This document shows, piece after piece, positions 25,268-34,034 of a DNA stretch of 64,000 nt. Made by a program: the position numbers and the translations under genes. Every line of letters begins with the position of its first letter. Position 1 is the first letter of the stretch. Source of the DNA: Algoriphagus litoralis (GTDB lineage Bacteria; Bacteroidota; Bacteroidia; Cytophagales; Cyclobacteriaceae); contig NZ_QGOL01000006.1 of NCBI RefSeq assembly GCF_003259255.1, positions 186,001-250,000 of the forward strand. The letters run 5' to 3'. The notes under the pieces were generated by a model. That model was not told the origin of the DNA, ran no database searches, and saw only the letters and a program-made list of their open reading frames with translations.

Positions 25268-27550
25268 ATGAACGCCACGTTACGCTTGCTCAACCTGACA
25301 TTAACTAGTCTACTAATGTTTGGTCACGCAAAAGAAGGAAAAGCTCAAATCACAGAAGAAACCTACCGGAGGGCAGCTTACTTTTTGACAGGAAATCTCC
25401 AGAAACAGGTTTATCATTTGGAAGTCATTCCCAGCTGGACGGATGGAAGCAAAGGCTTTATTCACTCGACTTATACTTCAAGTGGAAAGCGATTTTTCAA
25501 AACCAACACTTCCAGCTTTGAGACCGAAGAAGCATTTGACCATGCAGCATTGGCCAGAGCCCTTCAGGAAAAGACAGCAGAACCAATCGATCAAGCTGAC
25601 TTACCTATCGAGCGTGTATCGGTCGCCAATGGGAAAACAGTCACCTTCCTCTGGAAAAATCAAAACTGGACCTGGAATATCGACAATGGATCACTCACCG
25701 CAATTCCAGTCACAGAACGCAACGAAATGGAGTCATTTTCTCCGGACAGGAAATGGAAGGCTTTTAGCCGAAACTATAACCTGTTTATCAAAAATTTGAC
25801 TTCAGGGGAAGAAATCCAGCTAAGTTTTGATGGGAAAAAGGACTTTGAATACGCCTCTTATTGGGGGTGGAGTGATATGATCTATGGAGAAAACGGAGAA
25901 CGGCCTGCCCACTTCATGGTCAATTGGTCACCAGATTCCAAAAAGATTTTTACCCAGATAGTGGATTTGAGAATTGCAGAAAAAATGTATCTCCTAGATT
26001 GGAGCAAAGACGAAAAATTCCGACCGGAATTACTCTCATACTACCGCGGATCCCCTGGAGACAGTACTGTGGTTCACTATATTCCTGTAGTTTTTGATCT
26101 TGAAAAAAGGACAGAACGGAAGCTCCCCGAACTGACTACGCCGCATTTTATTGGGATCACTATGCGCTGGTCGGATGATGGCAAGAAGCTCAGCGGATTC
26201 CAGATTCCCCGGGGCTACAAGCAATACCACCTGATCGAACTCGATGCCGAGACTTTTGATACTCGAAAAATCATCTCGGAATCCTCTCCTACTCATGTGA
26301 ATCGGGACAATATTTTCCGTAGACTGAAAAACGGTCAGTTTATCCTGAGTTCAGAAAAATCAGGCTGGAATCACTTATATCTTTTTGACTGGGAATCAGG
26401 CAAAGAAATCAATGCCATCACCTCTGGCGAATATGTGGTGAATAAATTGAGTCATTTTGACGAGGAAAATGGTGTGGTCTACTTTGAAGCCTCTGGCAAA
26501 GAACCCGGACGAAATCCATATTTCAATCACCTATATCGCGTCAATTTGGATGGTTCGGGCTTGGAGCAATTAACCCCTGAAAACGCCTATCATGAAGTAT
26601 ATATTTCTCCGGATGGAAAACTGGCAGTCGATAATTATTCCACGGTAAATCAGCCCACACAATCGATTTTGATCGAGCTGAAATCCGGGAAGCATCTGCA
26701 AAAAATCTCAGAGGCGGACATTTCAAACCTCAAAAGCCGGGGTTATACTTCACCTGTCCCGTTTACTGCTATCGCAAAGGACAAGAAAACAGAAATCCAC
26801 GGCGTTTACTTTCTTCCAACTATATTCAACGCTAAGAATAAGTACCCAATCATCGATTACACCTATTCCGGTCCCCATACATCTACCACACCAAAGACCT
26901 TCAAAGCAGGACTTCTTGGACATCAGCAACCCATGGCTGAGCTTGGATTTGTGGTCGTGACTGTGGACGGATTAGGTGGATTTGGGCGGTCGAAGGCTTT
27001 CTCGGATGCCTCCTACCACAATCTCGGCGATGGCACCACCGATCATGTGCTGGCTATTACTCAACTTGCCAGCAAGGTGAAATTCATTGATATCACAAAA
27101 GTGGGGATTTTCGGGCATTCGGCTGGTGGATACGATGCGGGACGGGCGATGCTTTTGCATCCTGATTTCTACAAAGTAGGAGTAGCTTCGGCTGGAGATC
27201 ATGACTTCCGAATGGAGAAAGCTTGGTGGCCGGAGATGTACATGGGCTACCCTGTGGGCGACTATTATCACGAGCAATCCAACATTACCAATGCAGCAAA
27301 TCTGAAAGGACACCTGCTGTTGGCCCATGGCGGCATCGATGAAAATGTCAATCCCTCGGCCACCTTCAAACTCGCAGAAAACCTAATCAAAGCAGGAAAA
27401 GACTTTGACTTATTCATCTGGCCAAGCCGAAATCACAGTTTTGGCCGTCCTCCGGGAGATTATTTTACTAAGAAGCGCTGGGATTACTTTATCGAGCACC
27501 TGATGGGAGAAAAGCCAATCAGGCATTTGCAGATTGATTTTGTCGATTAA
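25268..27550 (+). CDS. S9 family peptidase, dipeptidyl peptidase IV type
   Basis: This 760-residue exported prolyl-type peptidase has a signal peptide (ends EGKAQ), a beta-propeller DPPIV_N domain (about 80-490; blades seen as FSPDRKWKAF and NWSPDSKKI) and a C-terminal alpha/beta-hydrolase domain. The catalytic triad is Ser618 (GHSAGG), Asp691 (GGIDENVNP) and His723 (SRNHSFG), with S9B-like spacing. It probably cleaves dipeptides from peptide N-termini in the periplasm. The ATG at 25268 begins the signal peptide; an upstream in-frame TTG is unlikely. It stands alone, with its own candidate promoter. Confidence 0.92.
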   Translation: MNATLRLLNLTLTSLLMFGHAKEGKAQITEETYRRAAYFLTGNLQKQVYHLEVIPSWTDGSKGFIHSTYTSSGKRFFKTNTSSFETEEAFDHAALARALQEKTAEPIDQADLPIERVSVANGKTVTFLWKNQNWTWNIDNGSLTAIPVTERNEMESFSPDRKWKAFSRNYNLFIKNLTSGEEIQLSFDGKKDFEYASYWGWSDMIYGENGERPAHFMVNWSPDSKKIFTQIVDLRIAEKMYLLDWSKDEKFRPELLSYYRGSPGDSTVVHYIPVVFDLEKRTERKLPELTTPHFIGITMRWSDDGKKLSGFQIPRGYKQYHLIELDAETFDTRKIISESSPTHVNRDNIFRRLKNGQFILSSEKSGWNHLYLFDWESGKEINAITSGEYVVNKLSHFDEENGVVYFEASGKEPGRNPYFNHLYRVNLDGSGLEQLTPENAYHEVYISPDGKLAVDNYSTVNQPTQSILIELKSGKHLQKISEADISNLKSRGYTSPVPFTAIAKDKKTEIHGVYFLPTIFNAKNKYPIIDYTYSGPHTSTTPKTFKAGLLGHQQPMAELGFVVVTVDGLGGFGRSKAFSDASYHNLGDGTTDHVLAITQLASKVKFIDITKVGIFGHSAGGYDAGRAMLLHPDFYKVGVASAGDHDFRMEKAWWPEMYMGYPVGDYYHEQSNITNAANLKGHLLLAHGGIDENVNPSATFKLAENLIKAGKDFDLFIWPSRNHSFGRPPGDYFTKKRWDYFIEHLMGEKPIRHLQIDFVD

Positions 27551-27569
27551 AAAAACCTATTGACAATAA

Positions 27570-27794
27570 TCACATCCGCTTACTCGCATTTAAAACAGTA
27601 ATTCCTACAACCTCCCCCTTTTCATACCGGATAATCAAATCATCTTTAGTGACTTCGGAATCATCAGAAATTGCCTTTTCTTTAAAATGAACATATAAAA
27701 CGTCCGCTTTATCATCATAATTTGTCCAAAGAAATTTATGCTTTAGGAAATAAGGCAAAACTTCTTTTATATCTCTATATGCTATTTCTTCCAT
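27570..27794 (-). CDS. DUF2283 protein, putative antitoxin
   Basis: The 74-residue protein carries the DUF2283 pattern: NYDDKADVLYVHF, then an Asp-rich turn and a terminal VVGITVLNASKR. DUF2283 genes commonly sit next to PBECR/DUF4258-type RNase-fold toxin genes. The start overlaps the upstream toxin-like gene by 13 bases. Local base composition is more AT-rich than in the flanking genes, consistent with acquisition by transfer. The antitoxin role is inferred from pairing and not shown by a known motif. Confidence 0.75.
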   Translation of the reverse strand: MEEIAYRDIKEVLPYFLKHKFLWTNYDDKADVLYVHFKEKAISDDSEVTKDDLIIRYEKGEVVGITVLNASKRM

Positions 27795-28093
27795 ATCATT
27801 TTTTTCTTTTCCAATCTACTCATTTTCGAAGTCAAAAAGGAAGTAACTAAGAAGCCGTCCTCTTTATTTAACTCTTTGTAAACAACAACGATAATCTTCC
27901 CTAAGTTGATCAAATAATCTTTAACCGCGATTTTCTCCAAATTATTCCCCTCAAAAACAACATCCGGATTAGATAGAGTTTCAAATACTTCAATTTCAAA
28001 ATCTATCATTTCGGGATGGCCCAAAATCACATGCTCCCATCGTTCCGTTGGAATTCGAATCGGTATTTTGTCAAAAGAATAAACAATTCTCAT
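27782..28093 (-). CDS. PBECR-type nuclease-like protein, putative toxin
   Basis: This 103-residue protein resembles the phage Barnase-EndoU-ColicinE5/D-RelE-like (PBECR) family. Features are RIPTERWEHVI followed by HPEM (His21 and His26), a central KIIVVVYKE strand, and FLVTSFLTSK near the C-terminus, the set of His, Tyr, Ser/Thr and Lys residues expected of metal-independent RNases. I started it at the ATG at 28093 with CAAGAG just upstream; the longer frame to 28192 would overlap the his promoter and leader. It is translationally coupled to the DUF2283 gene. Activity is inferred from the family. Confidence 0.65.
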   Translation of the reverse strand: MRIVYSFDKIPIRIPTERWEHVILGHPEMIDFEIEVFETLSNPDVVFEGNNLEKIAVKDYLINLGKIIVVVYKELNKEDGFLVTSFLTSKMSRLEKKKMIWKK

Positions 28094-28139
28094 CTCTTGA
28101 AAAATTGATTTTAATTCTTTCAAAAAACCATTTCCTCGC

Positions 28140-28169
28140 TTGCATGTTCTTTCTGCAGTTCTATCTTTG
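28140..28169 (+). promoter_or_regulatory. Bacteroidota-type promoter of the his operon
   Basis: TTG at 28140-28142 and TATCTTTG at 28162-28169 are separated by 19 bases, a full match to TTG-N19-TAnnTTTG. Transcription should begin near 28175, only a few bases before the leader peptide ATG at 28179. Confidence 0.75.
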
Positions 28170-28178
28170 CCATCGTAA

Positions 28179-28262
28179 ATGGAAAACACCAATAGAAATA
28201 TTGAATTTTTAGCTTTAGGTCAGCACGCCCATGTGTTGCATCATTTCCATCATTCCTCCTGA
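28179..28262 (+). CDS. Histidine-rich leader peptide of the his operon (27 aa)
   Basis: An ATG at 28179, about four bases after the predicted transcription start, opens a 27-codon frame that ends at TGA 28260-28262. Its C-terminal half reads HAHVLHHFHHSS, with six histidines in ten positions (residues 16, 18, 21, 22, 24, 25), all CAC/CAT codons. hisG begins 100 bases downstream. Position, size and His density are those of an amino-acid-responsive leader peptide like E. coli HisL. A small hairpin (TTCCT/AGGAA, 28253-28266) covers the stop codon. A convincing downstream terminator/antiterminator pair could not be drawn by eye, so the mechanism (attenuation or control of translation) is open. 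Confidence 0.75.
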   Translation: MENTNRNIEFLALGQHAHVLHHFHHSS

Positions 28263-28362
28263 GGAAGAGACATACACCCCACCCGGTGAGACTGATGACA
28301 GGGATTCGGCCATTCACCAAAATTTAATTTATTCCAAAACTTTACTAGCGTAACTTGTCCCC

Positions 28363-29223
28363 ATGGAACAAATAATCCGCATTGCTGTCCAAAAAAGCGG
28401 CAGACTTTCCGATGACTCACTCAGCCTAATCAAAGAGTGTGGCATCAAATTTTATAACGGAACTGGCAAATTGAAGTCCACTTCCACCAATTTCCCTGTT
28501 GAATTTCTTTTCCTGAGAGATGATGACATTCCTGGCTATGTCGCTGATGGCGTGGCCGATCTGGGCATTGTCGGACAAAATGAAGTGGTCGAAAAAGACA
28601 AAGATGTCCTGACGCTGAAAACTCTGGGATTCTCCAAATGCCGTCTTTCATTGGCCATTCCAAAAGGTGAAGACTATTCGGGAGTTTCCTATTTTGAGGG
28701 CAAAAATATCGCCACTTCCTACCCAAAAATCTTGGGTGACTACTTAAAAGCAGAGGGAATCAACGCTGAAATCCACGAAATCAGCGGTTCGGTAGAGATT
28801 GCTCCGAGCATCGGATTGGCTGAAGGGATTTTTGACATCGTCAGCTCCGGCTCTACCCTGATGATGAATGGACTCAAAGAAGTCGAAGAAGTCTTCAAGT
28901 CAGAAGCGGTCCTGATTGGAAACAAGAATCTAGCAGATTGGAAAAAAGCGATCCTTGACAAACTGCTATTCCGGATCAATGCGGTTCAGAAAGGCAAAAG
29001 CAGCAAATACGTCTTACTTAATGCACCAAATGACTCCCTTGACAAAATCATCAGCCTGATTCCGGGAATGAGAAGCCCCACCATTTTACCTTTGGCACAG
29101 CCCGGTTGGTCTTCTGTCCATTCGGTCTTGAGTGAGGATCAGTTTTGGGAAAATATCGAAGAACTCCGAGCTGCAGGCGCAGAGGGAATCTTAGTCGTCC
29201 CGATCGAAAAAATGGTAATCTAA
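28363..29223 (+). CDS. hisG: ATP phosphoribosyltransferase, long form
   Basis: HisG catalyses the first and feedback-controlled step of histidine synthesis, joining PRPP and ATP. The 286-residue length indicates the long form, with a C-terminal ACT-like histidine-binding domain (about 210-286) that needs no HisZ. The PRPP-binding loop is visible as SSGSTLMMNGL near residue 166, and the N-terminus (IRIAVQKSGRLSDDSL) is typical. It is the first structural gene after the His-rich leader. hisD follows after 30 bases. Confidence 0.95.
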   Translation: MEQIIRIAVQKSGRLSDDSLSLIKECGIKFYNGTGKLKSTSTNFPVEFLFLRDDDIPGYVADGVADLGIVGQNEVVEKDKDVLTLKTLGFSKCRLSLAIPKGEDYSGVSYFEGKNIATSYPKILGDYLKAEGINAEIHEISGSVEIAPSIGLAEGIFDIVSSGSTLMMNGLKEVEEVFKSEAVLIGNKNLADWKKAILDKLLFRINAVQKGKSSKYVLLNAPNDSLDKIISLIPGMRSPTILPLAQPGWSSVHSVLSEDQFWENIEELRAAGAEGILVVPIEKMVI

Positions 29224-29253
29224 AGAGAATTTCAGCATTTCAATCCAAAACAT

Positions 29254-30549
29254 ATGCAACTCCTGGTCAATCCTTCACCCGAAAAGTGGAAAAAACAACT
29301 GGCCCGTCCTGTCCAGAAAACCAAGGAAATCAACAAAATCGTCAAGCCGATCTTGAAAAAAGTAGAGCGAAGTGGCGACAAAGCATTGAAAAAATTTGCA
29401 CAGGAGTACGACCATGTCCATCTGGATAGTTTGCTTGTGTCAGAGGAAGAAATTCAAGGGGCTGCAGCACTGGTCAGCAAAGAACTAAAAGAAGCCATTC
29501 AAGTCGCCAAGGCAAACATTGAGCGTTTTCATGCCGCACAGATGCAGTCCGAACTCATCGAGGAAGTAATGCCAGGAGTGATATGCAGGAGAAAAAGTGT
29601 TCCGATCCAGCGGGTTGGATTATACATCCCCGGAGGAACGGCCCCGCTTTTCAGCACAGTGCTGATGCTGGGAGTTCCCGCAAAGCTGGCAGGATGCACT
29701 GAAATTGTGCTCTGTTCTCCTCCTAATCGGGAAGGAAAAATTCATCCAGCTATCCTGTATACTGCCTCGTTGATCGGCATCAATAAAATCGTCAAAGTAG
29801 GTGGTGCTCAGGCAATAGCCGCATTGGCCTTTGGCACTGATAGTGTACCTCAGGTGGACAAAATTTTTGGTCCGGGTAATCAATACGTGACCGCTGCCAA
29901 GCAATTGGCGACTAAATATGGCGTAGCGATCGACATGCCCGCAGGTCCTTCTGAAGTTTTGATATATGCAGATGAGACGGCCATTCCCGCTTTTGTCGCT
30001 TCGGATTTACTTTCCCAAGCCGAGCATGGCGTAGACTCTCAGGTGGTATTGGTGACTCCTTCAGAGAAATTTGCCAAAAAAGTCCTCAAAGAAATCAACG
30101 AACAACTGGAAAAGCTACCGAGAAAAGACATTGCTTTCAAAGCGCTGGCTAACTCGACCGCAGTGGTCATGGAAGATCCGGAAAAAGCCTTAGCTCTGAT
30201 CAACGACTATGCACCAGAGCACTTGATTATTGCAGTGGAAAATGAAGAGGAAGCGGTAGCTGCGATTTACAATGCAGGATCCATTTTCATTGGTAATTTT
30301 ACACCTGAATCCGCAGGTGATTACGCCTCAGGAACCAACCACACGCTTCCTACTTATGGTTATGCACGCAATTACAGCGGTGTATCTTTGGACAGTTTTG
30401 TCAAGAAAATCACATACCAAAAAATCACAGCTGAAGGACTAAGAAAACTCGGCCCTACTGTAGAAGTGATGGCGGCGAATGAACTGCTCGAAGCGCATAA
30501 AAATGCGGTAACAATTCGTCTCAACTACTTGAAAGAAAAGAAGAAATGA
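29254..30549 (+). CDS. hisD: Histidinol dehydrogenase
   Basis: HisD carries out the last two oxidations, L-histidinol to L-histidine, with NAD and Zn2+. The 431-residue protein has the family segments [15 protein letters not shown], the [14 protein letters not shown] loop, [13 protein letters not shown] and [10 protein letters not shown], plus the metal/catalytic [10 protein letters not shown] and EHLII regions. Its stop overlaps the hisC start by four bases (ATGA), indicating coupling. Confidence 0.96.
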   Translation: MQLLVNPSPEKWKKQLARPVQKTKEINKIVKPILKKVERSGDKALKKFAQEYDHVHLDSLLVSEEEIQGAAALVSKELKEAIQVAKANIERFHAAQMQSELIEEVMPGVICRRKSVPIQRVGLYIPGGTAPLFSTVLMLGVPAKLAGCTEIVLCSPPNREGKIHPAILYTASLIGINKIVKVGGAQAIAALAFGTDSVPQVDKIFGPGNQYVTAAKQLATKYGVAIDMPAGPSEVLIYADETAIPAFVASDLLSQAEHGVDSQVVLVTPSEKFAKKVLKEINEQLEKLPRKDIAFKALANSTAVVMEDPEKALALINDYAPEHLIIAVENEEEAVAAIYNAGSIFIGNFTPESAGDYASGTNHTLPTYGYARNYSGVSLDSFVKKITYQKITAEGLRKLGPTVEVMAANELLEAHKNAVTIRLNYLKEKKK

Positions 30550-31601
30550 GCTTTAATCTAAACTTGCTTTTGCGACCACACATCGCAAAACTACAGCCCT
30601 ACACTTCCGCCCGAGATGAATATACCGGCAAGATTGGGGTCTTTTTGGATGCAAATGAAAACCCATTTGGATCCATCACAGAGCAGGATTTCAATCGCTA
30701 TCCTGATCCCTATCAAAGTGAGCTGAAAGTAGAAATTTCCAAAATCAAGCAAGTCCGCCCCACTCAGATTTTCTTGGGGAATGGCTCTGATGAGGCGATT
30801 GATTTGCTTTTCCGTGCTTTTTGCAATCCCGGCAAAGACAATGTCATTCTGCTCCCTCCAACCTACGGTATGTACGAGGTCAGCGCTGGAATCAATGATG
30901 TGGAAATCAGAAAAGTCTCCCTCACTGAGGACTTCCAACTACAACCGGATAATATTTTGGCTGCAGCGGACGCGAATTCCAAAATCCTCTTTATCTGTTC
31001 ACCAAACAATCCCTCAGCCAATAAAGCCAATCGGGAAGACATTTGCTTTTTGTTGAAGAATTTCAAGGGATTGGTGGTCGTGGATGAAGCTTACATTGAC
31101 TTTAGTGATGAGCCAAGTTTCACCACTGAACTGGTAAACTTTCCTAATCTACTTGTGATGCAAACCTTCTCCAAAGCTTGGGGATTGGCTTCTTTGCGAC
31201 TTGGGATGGCATTTGCAAGCGAGGAAATTATACGGATTCTAAATCGTATCAAGCCGCCTTACAACATCTCAGGCTTGACGCAGGAGACTGTTTTGGCAGC
31301 AATCCAAAACAAGGAAAAAGTCGACCGGATGATTCACGAAATTCTGGAGGAACGCACTTTTCTTCAAAACGAACTCGCAACTCTTCCTTTTGTACAGAAG
31401 GTTCATCCTTCTCACGCTAATTTTCTTTTGGTCCAAATCCCAAATGCAAATCAGGTCTATGATGATCTGATCGCTGAGAAAGTCATCGTACGAAACAGGG
31501 CCAAAGTTCTCCTTTGCGCAGATTGCCTGAGGATTACTGTCGGAACGAGGAATGAAAATGAGGCGCTTTTGGGGGCTTTGAGAAAGGTTTGTTTGGATTG
31601 A
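30546..31601 (+). CDS. hisC: Histidinol-phosphate aminotransferase
   Basis: The 351-residue PLP enzyme transaminates imidazole acetol phosphate to histidinol phosphate with glutamate. It has the fold-type I features LGNGSDEAIDLLF, CSPNNPSA, VVDEAYIDF and the PLP-lysine segment TFSKAWGLASLRLG. It is translated from an ATG overlapping the hisD stop. After its stop the his operon is interrupted by a heptameric repeat and an orphan gene before hisB. Confidence 0.95.
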   Translation: MSFNLNLLLRPHIAKLQPYTSARDEYTGKIGVFLDANENPFGSITEQDFNRYPDPYQSELKVEISKIKQVRPTQIFLGNGSDEAIDLLFRAFCNPGKDNVILLPPTYGMYEVSAGINDVEIRKVSLTEDFQLQPDNILAAADANSKILFICSPNNPSANKANREDICFLLKNFKGLVVVDEAYIDFSDEPSFTTELVNFPNLLVMQTFSKAWGLASLRLGMAFASEEIIRILNRIKPPYNISGLTQETVLAAIQNKEKVDRMIHEILEERTFLQNELATLPFVQKVHPSHANFLLVQIPNANQVYDDLIAEKVIVRNRAKVLLCADCLRITVGTRNENEALLGALRKVCLD

Positions 31602-31615
31602 AATATTGGATTTAC

Positions 31616-31657
31616 TTCATTATTCGAAATTCAGTATTCGATATTGGTAATTTGAAA
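31616..31657. repeat. 7-base-period repeat, six units
   Basis: Six consecutive imperfect heptamers run without a phase break: TTCATTA, TTCGAAA, TTCAGTA, TTCGATA, TTGGTAA, TTTGAAA. They start 15 bases after the hisC stop, on the hisC side of the orphan gene. Confidence 0.75.
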
Positions 31658-31694
31658 ATCTATTATTTTAATTAAATAAGAGGTTACTTTAAGT

Positions 31695-32039
31695 ATGAAG
31701 GATCATATTTCCCACCTTGTTGTTAATTATCTAAAAATAGAGGATAACATCATTCTTGTAGGTGCCACTGATAATTTAAGATGGAAATGGGATATCGAGG
31801 AAGAAATGTCTGGAGATGATTCCAAAACGATTGTCTATGTTACTCTTAATGACAACGGTAATCAATTATCTATTTCAGAAAAGGCTGGCTTTCATTCTTT
31901 ACCAGGTGATCCAACAAGACCTCTTGCCATGTCACATTTATTTGAATTGTTTGAAATTGCATGGATAATCAAAAACGAAAACCTTAAATATATCGATGCA
32001 AGAGAAAGGTTTTTTGGTAAAGTAATTAGTAAGAATTAA
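31695..32039 (+). CDS. Uncharacterised 114-residue protein inserted between hisC and hisB
   Basis: I do not recognise this gene. The 114-residue product is soluble, with no signal or membrane segment. A strand-rich first half (KIEDNIILVGATDNLRWKW, TIVYVTLNDNGNQLSI) is followed by a helical end with ARERFF. An ATG preceded by GAGG fits a real start. It interrupts hisC-hisB, lies between a heptameric repeat and a hairpin, and is AT-rich compared with the his genes, which suggests an acquired insertion. No histidine-related role can be argued. Confidence 0.55.
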   Translation: MKDHISHLVVNYLKIEDNIILVGATDNLRWKWDIEEEMSGDDSKTIVYVTLNDNGNQLSISEKAGFHSLPGDPTRPLAMSHLFELFEIAWIIKNENLKYIDARERFFGKVISKN

Positions 32040-32067
32040 TCTGAGATTAAGTCAGGATAAAATCACC

Positions 32068-32090
32068 TTCCTTCTCTAAGAAGGAATATT
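32068..32090 (+). terminator. Possible weak terminator after the orphan gene
   Basis: TTCCTTCT (32068-32075) and AGAAGGAA (32079-32086) form a perfect 8-base stem with loop CTA, followed by TATTTGATT; there is no long T-run. If active, it would uncouple hisB from hisGDC. Confidence 0.4.
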
Positions 32091-32213
32091 TGATTATAGA
32101 AAAGCAGTTTTAACCCTTGAGGTTGCAACGTTACTTCAAGGAAGAATATTAATGATTCTCAATGTTCATTTCTCCGGAACTATCTACCCAAAAAAGTACC
32201 CCCATTAACCACC

Positions 32214-32234
32214 GAAAATCATAAATCGTAAATG
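32214..32234. repeat. Short 7-base-period repeat at the hisB start
   Basis: Three units, GAAAATC, ATAAATC and GTAAATG, run into the hisB ATG (32232). Three units are weak evidence alone, but the tract belongs to the same class as the longer ones in this window. Confidence 0.4.
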
Positions 32235-33326
32235 AAAAAAGTACTCTTTATAGATCGGGACGGCACGATCATCAAAGAACCGCCAACAGACTTTCAGGTA
32301 GACAGCCTTGAAAAACTGGAATTCCTTCCAAAGGCCATTTCAAACCTCCGCAAAATCGCAGAGGAACTGGACTACGAACTCGTCATGGTGACCAATCAGG
32401 ATGGTTTGGGGACGGATTCTTTTCCGGAAAAAGACTTTTGGCCAGCACAATACAAAATGCTCAAAACGCTGGAGCAGGAAAATGTTTTTTTCAAAGCGAT
32501 TCATGTGGACAAAACATTCGAACATGAAAATGCACCCACCCGAAAGCCGAGAACAGGTTTGCTCACGCAATATTTCACTGAGGCATACGATCTAGCCAAT
32601 TCCTATGTGATTGGTGATCGCAAGACAGATGTGGAACTGGCAAAAAATCTGGGTAGTAAAGCTATTTTCATCGGTGATGAAAATCCGGAAGCAGCACTTT
32701 CCACCAAAGACTGGGACGAGATTTACAATTTTCTCAAGATGCCTCCCCGATCGGCGGAAGTAGTCCGAAAAACCTCAGAGACGGACATTTACATCAAGTT
32801 AAATCTGGATGGAAGCGGGCAATGCAAAATTTCGACGGGCTTGCATTTTTTCGACCACATGCTGGAGCAATTGGGAAAGCATGGAAGCACTGATTTGGAA
32901 ATCAAAGTAAATGGCGATTTACACATCGACGAGCATCACACGATAGAGGATACCGCTTTGGCTTTGGGTGAAGCCTATCTCAAGGCATTGGGTGACAAAA
33001 AAGGAATCTATCGCTATGGTTTCTTATTGGCAATGGATGATGCATTGGCACAGGTGGCGATTGATTTTGGAGGGCGTCCTTGGCTGGTTTGGGAAGGTGA
33101 ATTCAAGCGCGAGAAAGTTGGGGATATGCCTACGGAGCTGTTTTACCACTTCTTTAAGTCCTTCTCTGATACTGCAAAGTGTAATCTGAACATCAAGATC
33201 GAAGGCGAAAATGAACATCACAAAATCGAAGCAACCTTCAAAGGTCTGGCTCGAGCAATCAAGATGGCAGTGATGCGGGACCCGAGAAACATCAATCAGT
33301 TGCCCAGCACCAAAGGAGTGCTTTAA
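32232..33326 (+). CDS. hisB: Bifunctional histidinol-phosphatase / imidazoleglycerol-phosphate dehydratase
   Basis: The 364-residue fusion has an N-terminal HAD phosphatase (FIDRDGT, nucleophile Asp8, acid/base Asp10; residues 1-165). The C-terminal dehydratase (about 175-364) has metal-binding HFFDHM and DEHHTIED. It performs steps 6 and 8 of histidine synthesis. The phosphatase loop reads [14 protein letters not shown] and lacks the Zn-binding cysteines of the E. coli enzyme, as in other Bacteroidota versions. hisH, hisA, hisF and hisIE, which usually follow, are not in this window. Confidence 0.95.
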   Translation: MKKVLFIDRDGTIIKEPPTDFQVDSLEKLEFLPKAISNLRKIAEELDYELVMVTNQDGLGTDSFPEKDFWPAQYKMLKTLEQENVFFKAIHVDKTFEHENAPTRKPRTGLLTQYFTEAYDLANSYVIGDRKTDVELAKNLGSKAIFIGDENPEAALSTKDWDEIYNFLKMPPRSAEVVRKTSETDIYIKLNLDGSGQCKISTGLHFFDHMLEQLGKHGSTDLEIKVNGDLHIDEHHTIEDTALALGEAYLKALGDKKGIYRYGFLLAMDDALAQVAIDFGGRPWLVWEGEFKREKVGDMPTELFYHFFKSFSDTAKCNLNIKIEGENEHHKIEATFKGLARAIKMAVMRDPRNINQLPSTKGVL

Positions 33327-33336
33327 CAAGTCACCG

Positions 33337-33357
33337 GTAGGTAGTTGGAAGTTGACA
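33337..33357. repeat. Short 7-base-period repeat between hisB and the cupin gene
   Basis: GTAGGTA, GTTGGAA and GTTGACA form three heptamers 11 bases after the hisB stop. The tract is weak by itself. Confidence 0.35.
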
Positions 33358-33424
33358 GCAGGAAAATCAAAGTAAATTGTTAATCGTTTTAAAAATTTGA
33401 GATTAATTTCTCGGTAGAATCGAA

Positions 33425-33784
33425 ATGGAAAAGGTAAACCTAGCTGCAAAATTCGCTCATTTCAAGGACCACTGGTCCCCAAAAATCATCGGCGAGCTCA
33501 ATGGTCAGCATGTCAAATTGGTCAAACTTCAGGGTGAATTTGTCTGGCACAAACATGATGAGGAAGACGAGTTATTCCTAGTGTGCAAAGGAACGCTAAA
33601 AATGGAATTGCGAGATAAGACCATCTTGATTGAGGAAAACGAATTTTTGATCGTCCCAAAAGGCATCGAACACCGACCAGTGGCCGACGAGGAGGTCTGG
33701 GTGATGCTATTTGAACCTGCCACCACCCTGAATACCGGAGATGCAGAAAGCGGCTTTACCAAGCGAGAACTTGACAGGATTTAG
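33425..33784 (+). CDS. Small cupin-domain protein
   Basis: The 119-residue single-domain cupin has the metal-site pattern in FVWHKHDEEDELFLVCKG (His, His and Glu) and EFLIVPKGIEHRPVA (final His). Such stand-alone cupins are usually metal-binding isomerases, dioxygenases or sensors, and the substrate cannot be inferred. It starts with ATG at 33425 and lies about 100 bases after hisB, from which it is separated by a short heptameric repeat. Homologues are annotated as cupin-fold metalloproteins across Bacteroidota. Confidence 0.85.
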   Translation: MEKVNLAAKFAHFKDHWSPKIIGELNGQHVKLVKLQGEFVWHKHDEEDELFLVCKGTLKMELRDKTILIEENEFLIVPKGIEHRPVADEEVWVMLFEPATTLNTGDAESGFTKRELDRI

Positions 33785-34015
33785 AAAATGGTAAGTGTCT
33801 CTCGGTAAAAAACTGGTTTTCAAATTCAACACCCAGACAAAGAGAATTGGGAAATTTGAAATATTTGGATCGTCGGGGATTGGCTTTCGACTTCGGGACC
33901 TCGCTCTCAGGTGCTCAGGCTTACACCGATATATCGAATGTGAAAGCCTTTAGCTTTTCGCTAGAGTAAATTGAAATCTATCAAATATTCCTCCGTGCAT
34001 TTTTTCATATCTATT

Positions 34016-34023
34016 TATTTTTG
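34016..34023 (+). promoter_or_regulatory. Candidate -7 element for the first TPR lipoprotein
   Basis: TATTTTTG matches TAnnTTTG 12 bases before the ATG at 34035. No clear TTG is seen 19-21 bases upstream. The 20 bases before the second TPR gene are similar but do not keep an exact consensus. Confidence 0.4.
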
Positions 34024-34034
34024 TTTATTTCGTT

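Noticed and set aside
28094..28192. N-terminal extension of the PBECR-type protein
   Set aside because: The extra 33 codons overlap the his promoter and leader region and lie outside the family fold; the ATG at 28093 has a better start context.
28220..28320. Small leftward frame with a Met-rich end (MMEMMQHM) opposite the his leader
   Set aside because: Its Met codons are the reverse complement of the CAT run of the leader peptide; no ribosome-binding stretch or promoter was seen and the rightward leader explains the sequence better.
33785..34034. Mobile-element remnant before the first TPR gene
   Set aside because: No terminal repeats or transposase fragment were found; only a short hairpin and a weak heptad pattern are present.
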